From Arthrobacter rhombi (GTDB lineage: Bacteria; Actinomycetota; Actinomycetes; Actinomycetales; Micrococcaceae): DNA of 64,000 nucleotides. Shown here one piece after another: positions 1 to 8,364 of this stretch (position 1 is its first letter; every line of letters starts with the position of its first letter). Below the pieces are notes generated by a model. That model was not told the DNA's origin, did no database searches, and worked only from the letters and a program-made list of their open reading frames with translations. Location of the stretch: assembly GCF_900163545.1 (NCBI RefSeq), contig NZ_FUHW01000038.1, forward strand, positions 62,001 to 126,000, written 5' to 3'. A program made the position numbers and the translations under genes.

Positions 1-2
1 TG

Positions 3-347
3 GGGACGATCGCCGAATGGATCCATGTGCATCGGCGGGGCCAAGTCGTCCGTCCCACCCCCTCCAAGCCCAAGGCCAAACCCCAACAGGAATCCTCCGT
101 TCCGCCGGTGGCCGCCCCCCAGGCCATCGCCCCGGAAGATCCTGCCGGCGCACTGCCGGCAGTATTGGTCATCGGTTTCGGCGCGCTGACACTGATCATC
201 ATCGTGGGCGGGGGAGCGCACGTGGTCAACACCCGGCGCCGGAACCGGGCCACGTTGGCAGCGGAAGCAGGTACCGTGGCGGACGCCGAATGGACCGCTT
301 CGGAAGCCGACCGGGACCCCTTCGACGATCTTCCGGAAAGTCGTTAG
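3..347 (+). CDS. C-terminal end of a membrane protein (5' truncated by the window edge)
   Basis: The reading frame is open from the first bases of the window to a TAG at 345-347, so this is the end of a longer gene. The visible 114 residues hold a Pro/Ala/Lys-rich linker, one strongly hydrophobic helix (around 156-225, LPAVLVIGFGALTLIIIVGG), a basic stop-transfer stretch NTRRRNR and an acidic tail DPFDDLPESR. This fits one membrane pass with a short cytosolic tail. It lies 42 bp upstream of ndh on the same strand. I do not recognise the family and no function can be given. A GTG at 27 could be a start, but the frame continues upstream of it. Confidence 0.55.
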   Translation, partial: GTIAEWIHVHRRGQVVRPTPSKPKAKPQQESSVPPVAAPQAIAPEDPAGALPAVLVIGFGALTLIIIVGGGAHVVNTRRRNRATLAAEAGTVADAEWTASEADRDPFDDLPESR

Positions 348-389
348 TGAAGACTTTCACATAGCCGATGTTCGCGTTAGGATGGGCCT

Positions 390-1769
390 ATGGCAAACAC
401 TCCTGAACTTTCCGATCGCCCACGTATCCTCGTCGTTGGCGGTGGATACGTCGGCTTGTACGTCGCAATGAAGCTGCAGAATAAGGTCAAGGCCCACGGC
501 GGCGTCGTCACGGTCGTTGATCCGCTGCCCTACATGACCTACCAGCCCTTCCTTCCCGAGGTCGCCGGTGGCAAAATCGAACCCCGCCACGTGACCGTCT
601 CGCACCGCACCCACCTGGATAACGCGGAACTGATCACCGGACGAGTGAGCGCCGTGGATCACGCCAACCGCAAGGCAGTCGTCGTCCCGACCGACGGGGA
701 GCCCTTCGAACTGGGCTACACCGACGTCGTCATGGCCGCCGGCTCCATCACCAAGACCTTCCCGATCCCCGGCCTCGCCGACGAGGGCATCGGACTCAAG
801 TCCATCGAAGAGGCCGTTGCCCTGCGCAATAAGGTCCTCGAGCGGGTTGAGACCGCATCGATGATGAGCGATCCGGCAGCCCGGCGTCGTGCCCTGACCT
901 TCGTGGTCGTCGGTGGCGGCTTCGCCGGCATCGAGACCATCACCGAACTCGAAGACCTGGTACGCGCCGCAGTGGCCAAGACCAGCCGTGTTGAGCAGGA
1001 CGAGATCCGCTTTGTCATGGTCGAAGCCATGGGCCGCATCATGCCCGAGGTCACCGAAGAGCAGGCCGTCTGGGTCGTGGAGCACATGCGCTCACGCGGC
1101 ATCGAGGTCCTGCTGAACACGTCGCTGGGCAAGGCCGAAAACGGCAAGCTTGAACTGACGAACATGCCGGAGAAGACCCCCGGCGAGACCTTCGAGACCG
1201 ACACCTTGGTCTGGACTGCCGGTGTGCAGGCCAACCCGATGGTCCACTCCACCGATTTCCCGATCGAACCGCGTGGCCGCGTGCGCGTCGGAACCGACCT
1301 GCGCATCACCGGCGACGACGGACCCATTGAGGGCGCCTGGGCCGCCGGCGATGTCGCCGCCGTTCCGGACGTCACCGGTGGCCTGCCCGACGGAACCTGC
1401 GTACCCAACGCGCAGCACGCCGTCCGCCAGGCCAAGCTGCTGGCCTCGAACATCTACGCCACCCGTTACGGAGTCGGCCAGGTGGGCGAGTACGAGCACA
1501 AGAACTTGGGCGCCGTCGCCGGATTCGGTACCGGCAAGGGCGTGGCCAAGGTCCTCGGCGTGCAGCTCAAGGGCCTGCCGGCCTGGGTTGCCCACCGTGG
1601 GTACCACGGCATGGCCATGCCGACGTTCGAGCGCAAGTTCCGCGTGGCCGGCGACTGGTTCGCCAACCTGCTGTTCAAGCGCGACATCACTCAGATCGCC
1701 GATCTGGAGACCCCGCGCCGCGGGTTCGTGGAGGCAGCCACCCCGAAGCCCAAGGCCGCAGCCAAGTAG
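390..1769 (+). CDS. ndh: Type II NADH dehydrogenase (NADH:quinone oxidoreductase)
   Basis: A 459-aa FAD flavoprotein of the NDH-2 family. These enzymes pass electrons from NADH to menaquinone at the cytoplasmic face of the membrane without pumping protons. The FAD-binding Rossmann motif VVGGGYVGLYVA lies near residues 15-26, the NADH-binding motif VVVGGGFAGIETITEL near 172-187, and the second FAD contact TGDDGPIEGAWAAGDVAA near 307-324. The C-terminal region (GLPAWVAHRGYHGMAMPTFE onward) is the amphipathic membrane-anchor part typical of NDH-2. Length matches actinobacterial Ndh (about 450-470 aa). A perfect hairpin follows the stop, so the gene is probably transcribed alone. Confidence 0.93.
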   Translation: MANTPELSDRPRILVVGGGYVGLYVAMKLQNKVKAHGGVVTVVDPLPYMTYQPFLPEVAGGKIEPRHVTVSHRTHLDNAELITGRVSAVDHANRKAVVVPTDGEPFELGYTDVVMAAGSITKTFPIPGLADEGIGLKSIEEAVALRNKVLERVETASMMSDPAARRRALTFVVVGGGFAGIETITELEDLVRAAVAKTSRVEQDEIRFVMVEAMGRIMPEVTEEQAVWVVEHMRSRGIEVLLNTSLGKAENGKLELTNMPEKTPGETFETDTLVWTAGVQANPMVHSTDFPIEPRGRVRVGTDLRITGDDGPIEGAWAAGDVAAVPDVTGGLPDGTCVPNAQHAVRQAKLLASNIYATRYGVGQVGEYEHKNLGAVAGFGTGKGVAKVLGVQLKGLPAWVAHRGYHGMAMPTFERKFRVAGDWFANLLFKRDITQIADLETPRRGFVEAATPKPKAAAK

Positions 1770-1801
1770 TCTTCGGTACCGCCGAAACCCGTAGCAGCCA
1801 T

Positions 1802-1841
1802 GGCGCCGCGTCCACCCGGAATCCCGGGAGGACGCGGCGCC
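1802..1841 (+). terminator. Intrinsic-type hairpin after ndh
   Basis: A perfect 12-bp inverted repeat (GGCGCCGCGTCC and GGACGCGGCGCC) encloses a 16-nt loop that can itself fold through CCCGG/CCGGG. There is no long T-run, which is common for actinobacterial terminators. It separates ndh from the tRNA gene. Confidence 0.75.
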
Positions 1842-1887
1842 GTGTTGTGATCGCGGGACGGCGCACTCTTGTAGGATTTATGGATGG

Positions 1888-1961
1888 GCCCCCATAGCCC
1901 AATTGGTAGAGGCGGGAGACTTAAAATCTCTGTGTTGTCGGTTCGAATCCGACTGGGGGTA
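1888..1961 (+). tRNA. tRNA-Leu (anticodon UAA) with a short, class-I-like variable loop
   Basis: The sequence folds as a cloverleaf. The acceptor stem is 1888-1894 with 1954-1960, with G-U at the first pair. The D arm is GCC/GGC around a loop containing AATTGGTAGA. The anticodon stem is 1915-1919 with 1927-1931 and the loop CTTAAAA places UAA at 1922-1924. The variable loop GTGTT is only 5 nt. The T arm GTCGG-TTCGAAT-CCGAC is perfect. The discriminator is A1961 and no CCA is encoded. The 3-bp D stem is leucine-like, but leucine tRNAs normally carry a long variable arm. UUA codons are rare in such GC-rich genomes. Confidence 0.85.
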
Positions 1962-2055
1962 CTGATGCCGGCGCTGAAGAGGCGCTACCTCGGCTGTTGC
2001 CCTCTGGCGAAACTGAAGGGCTCGCGGGACGAATCATCTGTCCAATCGCCGTCGG

Positions 2056-3591
2056 CTACTCGGTCTCGGCGGCGATCTCGGCTTCCGATGGGGCCGAAAA
2101 ATCCATGTCCACCCAGGGCACGACCCTGCTTTTGGTGACCCAACGGTGGATGATCCAGAGCCCCAAGAAGAGGGGGATGCCGATATAGGAGGAGAGGACT
2201 TCCAGCCCTCGTCCGGCAACGACGGCCTCATAGTTTTGTCCGGCAATCACCAGCAGCAATACCGTGAAGGCCAATAGCGGACCGATGGGGAAGAAGGCAG
2301 CCCGATACGGCAGTTCGCTGACGTCATGGCCCTGGGCCAGAAAGCCGCGGCGGAATCGGTAGTGGGAGACGGCAATCCCCGTCCACACCAGAAAGCCGGA
2401 AAGGCCCGAGACATTCACCAACCAGGCGTAAGCCGAGCCCTGACCTAATAATGCGCTGAGGAAACCGAACAGGCCGACGGCTGCGGTGGCCAACAGCGCC
2501 GGGAGGGGAACGCCGCGTGTGTTCACCCTTCCGAAGATCGCCGGGGCCTGACCGTCTCGAGCCAGGGCGTAGAGCATGCGGGTCGAGGCATAGAGCCCCG
2601 AATTGCCGGCCGAGAGGATGGCGGTGAGGATGACGGCGTTCATCAAGGCCGCAGCGAAAGCGATCCCCGCTCTTTCGAAGACCAGGGTGAAAGGGGAGGC
2701 GGCCACATCGGCCTCCCCGGAGGCCAAGAGGCTCGGGTCGGTGAAGGGAATGAGGCAGCCGATGATGAAGATGGCTCCAATATAAAAGAGCATGATGCGC
2801 CAGAAGACCGAGCGGATGGCCCGGGGGATCTCCCGCCGTGGGTTCTTCGCCTCGCCGGCAGCCACCCCTACCAGTTCGGTGCCCTGGAAGGAGAACCCGG
2901 CGATCATGAAGACGGAAATGATCGACACCCAGCCGCCGTTGAAGACTTCGCCGGGGTTCTGCCAATGGCTCAGACCGGGGGAGTTCTGTCCCAATATGCC
3001 GAGGATCATGAAGACTCCGGCCACCAAAAAGATCACGACGGCCAGGACCTTGATCAGGGCCAGCCAAAATTCGCTTTCGCCAAAGGCCCGGGACGAGAGG
3101 GCGTTCAAACCCGTGAGTACTGTCAGGAAGAGGCCGGCCCAGACCCAGCCGGGAACGTCGGGCAGCCAGAAGGACATCACAATTCCTGCAGCAACCAGCT
3201 CGGCTGCCACGGTGATCGCCCAGTTGAACCAGTAGTTCCACCCGATGGCGAATCCGAATGAGGGCGAGACGAAACGGGTGGCGAAGGTTTGAAAAGAGCC
3301 GGCTACCGGAAGCTTGGCCGACATCTCCCCGAGCGACTGCATCAGCAGGAACACCATCAGGCCGACTGCTGCGTAGGCGACCAGCGCACCTCCCGGGCCG
3401 GCCTGGGCGATCGTACCGCCCGAGGCGACGAACAGCCCGGTGCCGATGGAACCGCCGATGGCGATCATCTGCAGGTGACGGCTGCTCAATCCGCGTTTGA
3501 GCTCGCGGTCGGGGGAGTACCCCGTGGCTGGCCCGGCCCCGGAACCATCCGGTGCTGGTTGCTGATCGGTCAGCACGGGATCCCGGCTCAT
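2056..3591 (-). CDS. Amino-acid permease, APC superfamily (LysP/aromatic-type)
   Basis: A 511-aa integral membrane protein with about 12 predicted helices. It imports an amino acid with protons. The N-terminal signature LKRGLSSRHLQMIAIGGSIG (residues 31-50), followed by TGLFVASG, is the conserved first helix of the amino acid-polyamine-organocation transporters. Further family features are LMQSLGEMSAKLPVAGSF and the consensus loop GVAAGEAKNPRREIPRAIRS around residue 250. Overall layout resembles LysP and other basic or aromatic amino-acid permeases, but the substrate cannot be read from the sequence. It is monocistronic and points away from guaB3 across a 376-bp intergenic region. Confidence 0.88.
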   Translation of the reverse strand: MSRDPVLTDQQPAPDGSGAGPATGYSPDRELKRGLSSRHLQMIAIGGSIGTGLFVASGGTIAQAGPGGALVAYAAVGLMVFLLMQSLGEMSAKLPVAGSFQTFATRFVSPSFGFAIGWNYWFNWAITVAAELVAAGIVMSFWLPDVPGWVWAGLFLTVLTGLNALSSRAFGESEFWLALIKVLAVVIFLVAGVFMILGILGQNSPGLSHWQNPGEVFNGGWVSIISVFMIAGFSFQGTELVGVAAGEAKNPRREIPRAIRSVFWRIMLFYIGAIFIIGCLIPFTDPSLLASGEADVAASPFTLVFERAGIAFAAALMNAVILTAILSAGNSGLYASTRMLYALARDGQAPAIFGRVNTRGVPLPALLATAAVGLFGFLSALLGQGSAYAWLVNVSGLSGFLVWTGIAVSHYRFRRGFLAQGHDVSELPYRAAFFPIGPLLAFTVLLLVIAGQNYEAVVAGRGLEVLSSYIGIPLFLGLWIIHRWVTKSRVVPWVDMDFSAPSEAEIAAETE

Positions 3592-3967
3592 GGGCGCACC
3601 GGACTCGGGTGCCGTCCTACCGGTGTCTGCTGGTGCACCGGGGCGGGTGCCGTCGGGTGGTCGGCCGCACCGGCCGAGACCGGATCGAGGCCGCAGAGAT
3701 TCTGCTGCATGGGTGGCTTTCCTGCTGTGGGAGGTGCCGGGAATGAACCTGTCGTGGAGGCAGCGGCCCGGAGCTATGGAGCGCCGGGGAACCAGTCCGA
3801 TCCGTGACGGAAGGGCAGTCCGTTCAAACGGCCAGATCCATTATGGCGCGTTCAGACGGTCTGGGGAGAATCGGTGATTTTGCGTGGTGGCCGGCGTTTC
3901 TTCTCGGGGCAGAGCCCCCAGGTCACGAAGCCCCACCCGGTGGGAGCGGCGCTGATAGGCTAGGCCG
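3592..3967. other. Divergent intergenic region between the permease and the GuaB3-like gene
   Basis: These 376 bp lie between two divergent starts and should contain both promoters. I see no convincing gene; the open frames here lack family similarity and ribosome-binding sites. No clear operator palindrome or riboswitch-like fold stood out. Confidence 0.5.
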
Positions 3968-5131
3968 GTGACTTATGAGATTGAGATCGGCCGGGCAAAA
4001 CGTGGCGTGCGCGCCTACTCACTGGATGACGTCGCCGTCGTCCCCACCCGCCGCACCCGTGATCCGCAGGACGTGTCAGTGAACTGGCAGATCGACGCCT
4101 ACCAGTTCAGCAGCCCCATCATCGGTGCCCCGATGGACTCGGTGATGAGCCCGGCCATGGCCATCTCCCTGGGCAGGTTCGGCGGCCTCGGGGTCCTGAA
4201 CCTCGAGGGGCTGTGGACCCGGTACGAGGATCCGGAACCGGTGTTGGAGGAGATTGCCTCGCTCGAGTCCAAGGTCGAGGACGATAGGACCCTGGGCGAA
4301 CACGTCAACCCTGCCGTCACGGCCCGGCTGCAGGAGCTCTACCAGGCGCCGATCCAAGCCGAACTGATCACCTCGCGGCTGGCGGAAATCCGCGATGCCG
4401 GGGTCACGGTGGCCGGCTCCCTGACCCCGCAGCGGACCCAGGAGTACTACCGGACGGTGATCGACGCCGGGGTGGACATCTTCGTCATCCGCGGCACCAC
4501 CGTCTCGGCCGAACACGTGTCGCAGAACCAAGAACCGCTGAACCTCAAACAGTTCATCTACGAGCTCGACGTCCCGGTCATCGTCGGCGGCGCCGCCGGA
4601 TACACCCCGGCCCTGCACCTGATGCGTACCGGTGCCGCCGGCGTCCTGGTCGGTTTCGGGGGAGGGGCCACCGCCACGACCCGCCGGGCCCTGGGCATCC
4701 ATGCTCCGATGGCCACCGCCATCTCCGATGTGGCCGCCGCACGCCGCGACTACCTGGACGAATCCGGGGGACGCTACGTCCATGTCATCGCCGATGGCGG
4801 CCTGGGGACCAGCGGCGATATCGTCAAGGCCATTGCCATGGGCGCCGACGCCGTCATGCTCGGCAGTGCGCTGGCCCGGGCCGAAGAGGCTCCGGGGCGT
4901 GGCTGGCATTGGGGAGTCGAAGCCCACCACGACAACAGCCCCCGCGGGGATAGGGTTCGCGTGGGAACCGTTGGGCCGCTCGAGGAAGTCCTGCTCGGGC
5001 CCTCGCGCCACACCAACGGCACCTCGAACCTGATTGGCGCCTTGCGTCGGGCCATGGCAACCACCGGGTATTCGGATCTGAAGGAATTCCAACGCGTTGA
5101 CGTCGTCGTCTCCCCGTACGAAGCTGGGTAG
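3968..5131 (+). CDS. GuaB3-family IMP dehydrogenase-related protein
   Basis: A 387-aa (beta/alpha)8-barrel protein of the IMPDH/GMP reductase family, starting at GTG. The barrel start SLDDVAVVPTRRTRDPQDVS, the phosphate loop GFGGGATATTRRALGI (about residues 226-241) and VIADGGLGTSGDIVKAIAMG (about 275-294) are in order. No CBS-domain insert is present, which separates it from GuaB2. The usual catalytic-loop cysteine is not evident at the expected place after GFGGG, where the chain reads GGATATTR. The GuaB3-type paralogue is a known actinobacterial family. It is followed 1 bp later by glpD on the same strand. Its exact reaction is not settled by sequence alone. Confidence 0.85.
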   Translation: MTYEIEIGRAKRGVRAYSLDDVAVVPTRRTRDPQDVSVNWQIDAYQFSSPIIGAPMDSVMSPAMAISLGRFGGLGVLNLEGLWTRYEDPEPVLEEIASLESKVEDDRTLGEHVNPAVTARLQELYQAPIQAELITSRLAEIRDAGVTVAGSLTPQRTQEYYRTVIDAGVDIFVIRGTTVSAEHVSQNQEPLNLKQFIYELDVPVIVGGAAGYTPALHLMRTGAAGVLVGFGGGATATTRRALGIHAPMATAISDVAAARRDYLDESGGRYVHVIADGGLGTSGDIVKAIAMGADAVMLGSALARAEEAPGRGWHWGVEAHHDNSPRGDRVRVGTVGPLEEVLLGPSRHTNGTSNLIGALRRAMATTGYSDLKEFQRVDVVVSPYEAG

Positions 5132-5132
5132 C

Positions 5133-6902
5133 ATGACACCACGGATGCAGCACGGAGAACCGGGCGCCACATCAACCCGGGGGGTTCTTGACCCGGCCTT
5201 CCGCGCCGCCTCACTCGAGACGATGCGGGCGACCAGTGCCGACCCCGAAGCCGAACTGGACCTGCTGATCATCGGTGGGGGAGTCGTCGGTGCCGGAGCC
5301 GCCCTCGATGCAGCAACCCGGGGGTTGAAGGTCGCCATCGTCGAGGCCCGCGACTGGGCCGCAGGGACCTCTTCGCGTTCTTCCAAGCTCATCCACGGTG
5401 GGCTGCGCTATCTGGAAATGTTGGACTTCGCGCTGGTGCGCGAGGCCCTGCAGGAGCGGGGACTCCTCATTGACCGGATCGCCCCGCATCTGGTCCGGCC
5501 CGTCCCGTTCCTCTACCCGCTGACCAAGCGCTTCATCGAACGTCCCTACGTCGGGGCGGGCATTGCCCTCTACGACGGGATGTCGCTGGCCTCCGGGCAT
5601 AGCCGTGGGGTGCCCTTCCACCGGCACCTGAGCCGGAAGGCGACACTACGCAGCGCACCGAGCCTCAAGGACGAGGCCTTCGTCGGTTCGATCCGCTATT
5701 ACGATGCACAGGTCGACGACGCGCGTCTGGTCATGGACCTGGTCCGAACGGCAGCAAATTACGGCGCTGTGGCGGCCAACCGGGTCAAGGTCGTGGACTT
5801 CGTCCGCGAGGCAGGACGTGTGGTCGGTGCCCAGCTCGCGGACCAGGAGAGCGGAGAAGATTTCACTGTCAGGGCCAAACAGATTGTCAACGCCACCGGC
5901 GTCTGGACCGACGAAACCCAGGATCTGGTGACCGATCGGGGACAGCTGCGGGTCAAGGCCTCGAAGGGCGTGCACCTGGTGGTCCCGCGCGACCGCTTCC
6001 AATCGACGGTCGGATTGATCCTGCGCACCGAAAAATCGGTACTCTTCGTCATCCCCTGGGGGCGGCATTGGATCATCGGGACCACCGATACCGCCTGGAC
6101 CTTGGACAAGGCCCACCCGGCGGCGTCCAGCGAGGACATCGACTACATCCTCGACCATGTGAACAAGGTGCTGAAGCGTCCGTTGACCCGCGAGGACGTC
6201 GAAGGCGTGTATGCGGGGCTGCGCCCATTACTGGCCGGAGAATCCGATTCCACGGCCAAGCTCTCCCGTGAACACGTCGTGACCCACCCGGTCCCGGGGC
6301 TGGTGGTCGTGGCCGGGGGTAAATACACCACCTACCGGGTCATGGCCCGCGACGCGATCGACGAGGCGGTGCGTTCAATGGACCTGAACGCCCCGGTTTC
6401 CTGCACCGAAACGATTCCGTTGTTGGGGGCCGAGGGCTACCAGGCGGCATGGAACAGCCGGCATCGTCTGGCCAGAACCTCCGGACTGCATGTTTCCCGG
6501 ATCGAACACCTGCTGGGCCGTTACGGTTCGCTGGCCCGTGATGTGCTGGCCCTGGCCACCTCAGACCCTGAGTTGGCCCGCCCGCTGCCCGGGGCCGACG
6601 ACTACCTGGCCGCGGAAGTCGTTTATGCGACCACCCATGAAGGGGCACGGCACGTCGAAGACGTGTTGACGCGCCGGACCAGGGTCTCCATCGAGTCCTG
6701 GGACCGGGGAGTGGCTGCTGCCCCGGTCGTCGCCGGAATCATGGCTCCGCTGCTGGGCTGGAGCCAGGCACAATGCGAACGCGAAGTGGCGTTCTATGAA
6801 GCCCGGGTGGCTGCCGAACGCGCCAGCCAGGAACAACCCGACGACGAGTCCGCCGATGAAACACGACTGAATGTGGAAGACATTGTCCCCGTCCGCGATT
6901 GA
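5133..6902 (+). CDS. glpD: Glycerol-3-phosphate dehydrogenase, FAD-dependent
   Basis: A 589-aa flavoprotein oxidising sn-glycerol 3-phosphate to dihydroxyacetone phosphate and passing electrons to the quinone pool. The FAD Rossmann motif LLIIGGGVVGAGAALDAA lies near residues 45-62, followed by the GlpD signature WAAGTSSRSSKLIHGGLRYL (near 82-101), and the C-terminal DAO_C domain begins around residue 430. I chose ATG 5133, 1 bp after the guaB3 stop, over the upstream in-frame start inside guaB3. The leader before the Rossmann motif (MTPRMQHGEPG...) is longer than usual, so a later start is possible. The EIIA gene overlaps its 3' end by 32 bp. Confidence 0.93.
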   Translation: MTPRMQHGEPGATSTRGVLDPAFRAASLETMRATSADPEAELDLLIIGGGVVGAGAALDAATRGLKVAIVEARDWAAGTSSRSSKLIHGGLRYLEMLDFALVREALQERGLLIDRIAPHLVRPVPFLYPLTKRFIERPYVGAGIALYDGMSLASGHSRGVPFHRHLSRKATLRSAPSLKDEAFVGSIRYYDAQVDDARLVMDLVRTAANYGAVAANRVKVVDFVREAGRVVGAQLADQESGEDFTVRAKQIVNATGVWTDETQDLVTDRGQLRVKASKGVHLVVPRDRFQSTVGLILRTEKSVLFVIPWGRHWIIGTTDTAWTLDKAHPAASSEDIDYILDHVNKVLKRPLTREDVEGVYAGLRPLLAGESDSTAKLSREHVVTHPVPGLVVVAGGKYTTYRVMARDAIDEAVRSMDLNAPVSCTETIPLLGAEGYQAAWNSRHRLARTSGLHVSRIEHLLGRYGSLARDVLALATSDPELARPLPGADDYLAAEVVYATTHEGARHVEDVLTRRTRVSIESWDRGVAAAPVVAGIMAPLLGWSQAQCEREVAFYEARVAAERASQEQPDDESADETRLNVEDIVPVRD

Positions 6903-7371
6903 ACAGCACGATGAACTCACGACCCCTGAATTGGTGGTCCTCGAAATGGAGGCGGCCGATCGGCAGGAGGCCGTCCGGTTGCTGGCCGGCAAACTGTTCG
7001 ACGCCGGTCGGATCGCTGACTTGGAGGGGTTCGTGGGGGAGGTCAACTCCCGCGAACACCAACTCGCTACCGGCCTGCCCGGGGGGATCGGCATGCCCCA
7101 TGCCCGGACCGTTCACGCCGACAAGGTGTCCATTGCCGTGGGGATCACGGCCTTCGGGCACTCTTTGGACTTCGGTTCGGTGGACGGGCCGGCCACGGTC
7201 GTCCTGCTGCTGGCGACCCCCGCGGGAAGCTATTCACTGCATCTGCAGGTCTTGGCGACCCTGGCCCGCAGCCTGGTCAAGCCGTCCTTCCGCGAATCCC
7301 TGCGGCGCGCCTACGACGCCGAGGTCATTGCCGACCTGATCAATTCCACGGTCGACTTCACCGACGTCTAG
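6871..7371 (+). CDS. PTS EIIA component, fructose/mannitol (EIIA-2) type
   Basis: A 166-aa single-domain protein. The EIIA-2 fold is recognised from GLPGGIGMPHARTVHADKVS, where the His of MPHAR is the residue phosphorylated by HPr in this family, and from the flanking motif REHQLATGLPGG. No EIIB or EIIC domain is attached or nearby. Stand-alone EIIA-2 proteins are either shared PTS components or PtsN-like regulators. The ATG at 6871 overlaps the end of glpD by 32 bp, implying translational coupling and a joint role with glycerol metabolism (inference). A later start near ELTTPELVVLEME would remove the overlap. Confidence 0.85.
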   Translation: MWKTLSPSAIEQHDELTTPELVVLEMEAADRQEAVRLLAGKLFDAGRIADLEGFVGEVNSREHQLATGLPGGIGMPHARTVHADKVSIAVGITAFGHSLDFGSVDGPATVVLLLATPAGSYSLHLQVLATLARSLVKPSFRESLRRAYDAEVIADLINSTVDFTDV

Positions 7372-7406
7372 TCGTTCCACGGTGCGGCAGTTGCTGCCGG
7401 CCAGGT

Positions 7407-8027
7407 TCAGCCCGCCGGCGGCGTGAACCCCGGATCGGTGATCAGCAGACCGGCGACCTTGCCGGAGCGGTCCACTGCCGCCCGCCCCTCGAGGAGGCCG
7501 TCGGCAAAGACCAGCGAACAGTGCACGAAGCGCGTGGAACCATTGCGCCGTACCGTGGCCGCAGTCAGGCGGTCGAAGGGACCCAGGGAGTCGACGGCAT
7601 CGGCCCAGAGTGCCCTCACGGTGGATGGGGGGACCTGGGCCAGCATGCGCGGGGTGAATTCGGTGCCGATCCGATCGATGTCACCAGAATCGATGGCCGC
7701 GAAAAGCTCCCTGATCTGTTGGACGAGCTCGCGGTCTTCTCGCCGTCGTCCGTCGTCGGCCGAGCTACCGGAAGCGAATCGCTGATAAGCGGCCTGCCGC
7801 GAGATGCCCAGCTGGTTGCCGATGTCCTGCCAGCTCAGACCGGCATCATGGGCGCGGGATGCCGCGGCGGTCAGGAGGTCACCGGCCAGGTATTTCAACT
7901 CCTCGGCCTGCCGGAGGGCGGTCACGGCCCCGTCCGCTTCGAGAGGGTCCGCGAGCCGGGCCGCCAGCTTCTCAGCACGGCGAGCCCGAGCCGTCGTCTC
8001 GGCCGGGTCGTCAGCGGAGGAATCCAT
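7407..8027 (-). CDS. HTH DNA-binding protein with a DUF3887-like C-terminal domain
   Basis: A 206-aa soluble protein. Residues about 64-88 contain a helix-turn-helix, DAGLSWQDIGNQLGISRQAA. The C-terminal half (about 110-200; QIRELFAAIDSGDIDRIG ... LVFADGLLEGRAAVDRSGKV) resembles the NTF2-like fold of DUF3887. It is the last gene of a three-gene operon (hydrolase - small membrane protein - this), overlapping the membrane protein by 17 bp. The natural inference is that it binds the paired palindromes upstream of the operon, or senses a ligand linked to the hydrolase. Neither is shown by the sequence. Confidence 0.7.
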   Translation of the reverse strand: MDSSADDPAETTARARRAEKLAARLADPLEADGAVTALRQAEELKYLAGDLLTAAASRAHDAGLSWQDIGNQLGISRQAAYQRFASGSSADDGRRREDRELVQQIRELFAAIDSGDIDRIGTEFTPRMLAQVPPSTVRALWADAVDSLGPFDRLTAATVRRNGSTRFVHCSLVFADGLLEGRAAVDRSGKVAGLLITDPGFTPPAG

Positions 8028-8364
8028 ATGACACCACTACCAGAAGCGCGCCATTGATTACGAGCGACACGACGGTGCGGATCCTCCGTTCAGCGGCGCC
8101 GCTACGGACCAGGACCGGCCAGCGGACGCTGAGGGCAATGGCGCCCACGCCCACGGCCACAGCGGTGGGATACCAGGACCACAACGGGACGATGCCGGCC
8201 CGGAGGACCACCGCTCCCAAAGCTGCGAGGGCCGTCATGCCCGTCAACTGAGTGATGCGGTTCAGCGCCGGTTCCGCGTTCGTCGTGCGCAGCATTCGCA
8301 GGCACCAGGGGGTCGTCAAGGCCAGCAGGATGAAGGGAACCGCGTAGCTGATCACGGTGCTCAT
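8011..8364 (-). CDS. Small integral membrane protein of the serine-hydrolase operon
   Basis: A 117-aa protein with about four hydrophobic helices: residues 3-20, 40-58, 65-80 and 95-114. It has short loops and no recognisable catalytic motif. Its start overlaps the serine-hydrolase stop by 4 bp (ATGA) and its end overlaps the HTH gene by 17 bp, so the three are almost certainly one transcript. I do not recognise the family. A partner or immunity-like role for the exported hydrolase is conceivable but unsupported. Confidence 0.65.
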   Translation of the reverse strand: MSTVISYAVPFILLALTTPWCLRMLRTTNAEPALNRITQLTGMTALAALGAVVLRAGIVPLWSWYPTAVAVGVGAIALSVRWPVLVRSGAAERRIRTVVSLVINGALLVVVSYGFLR

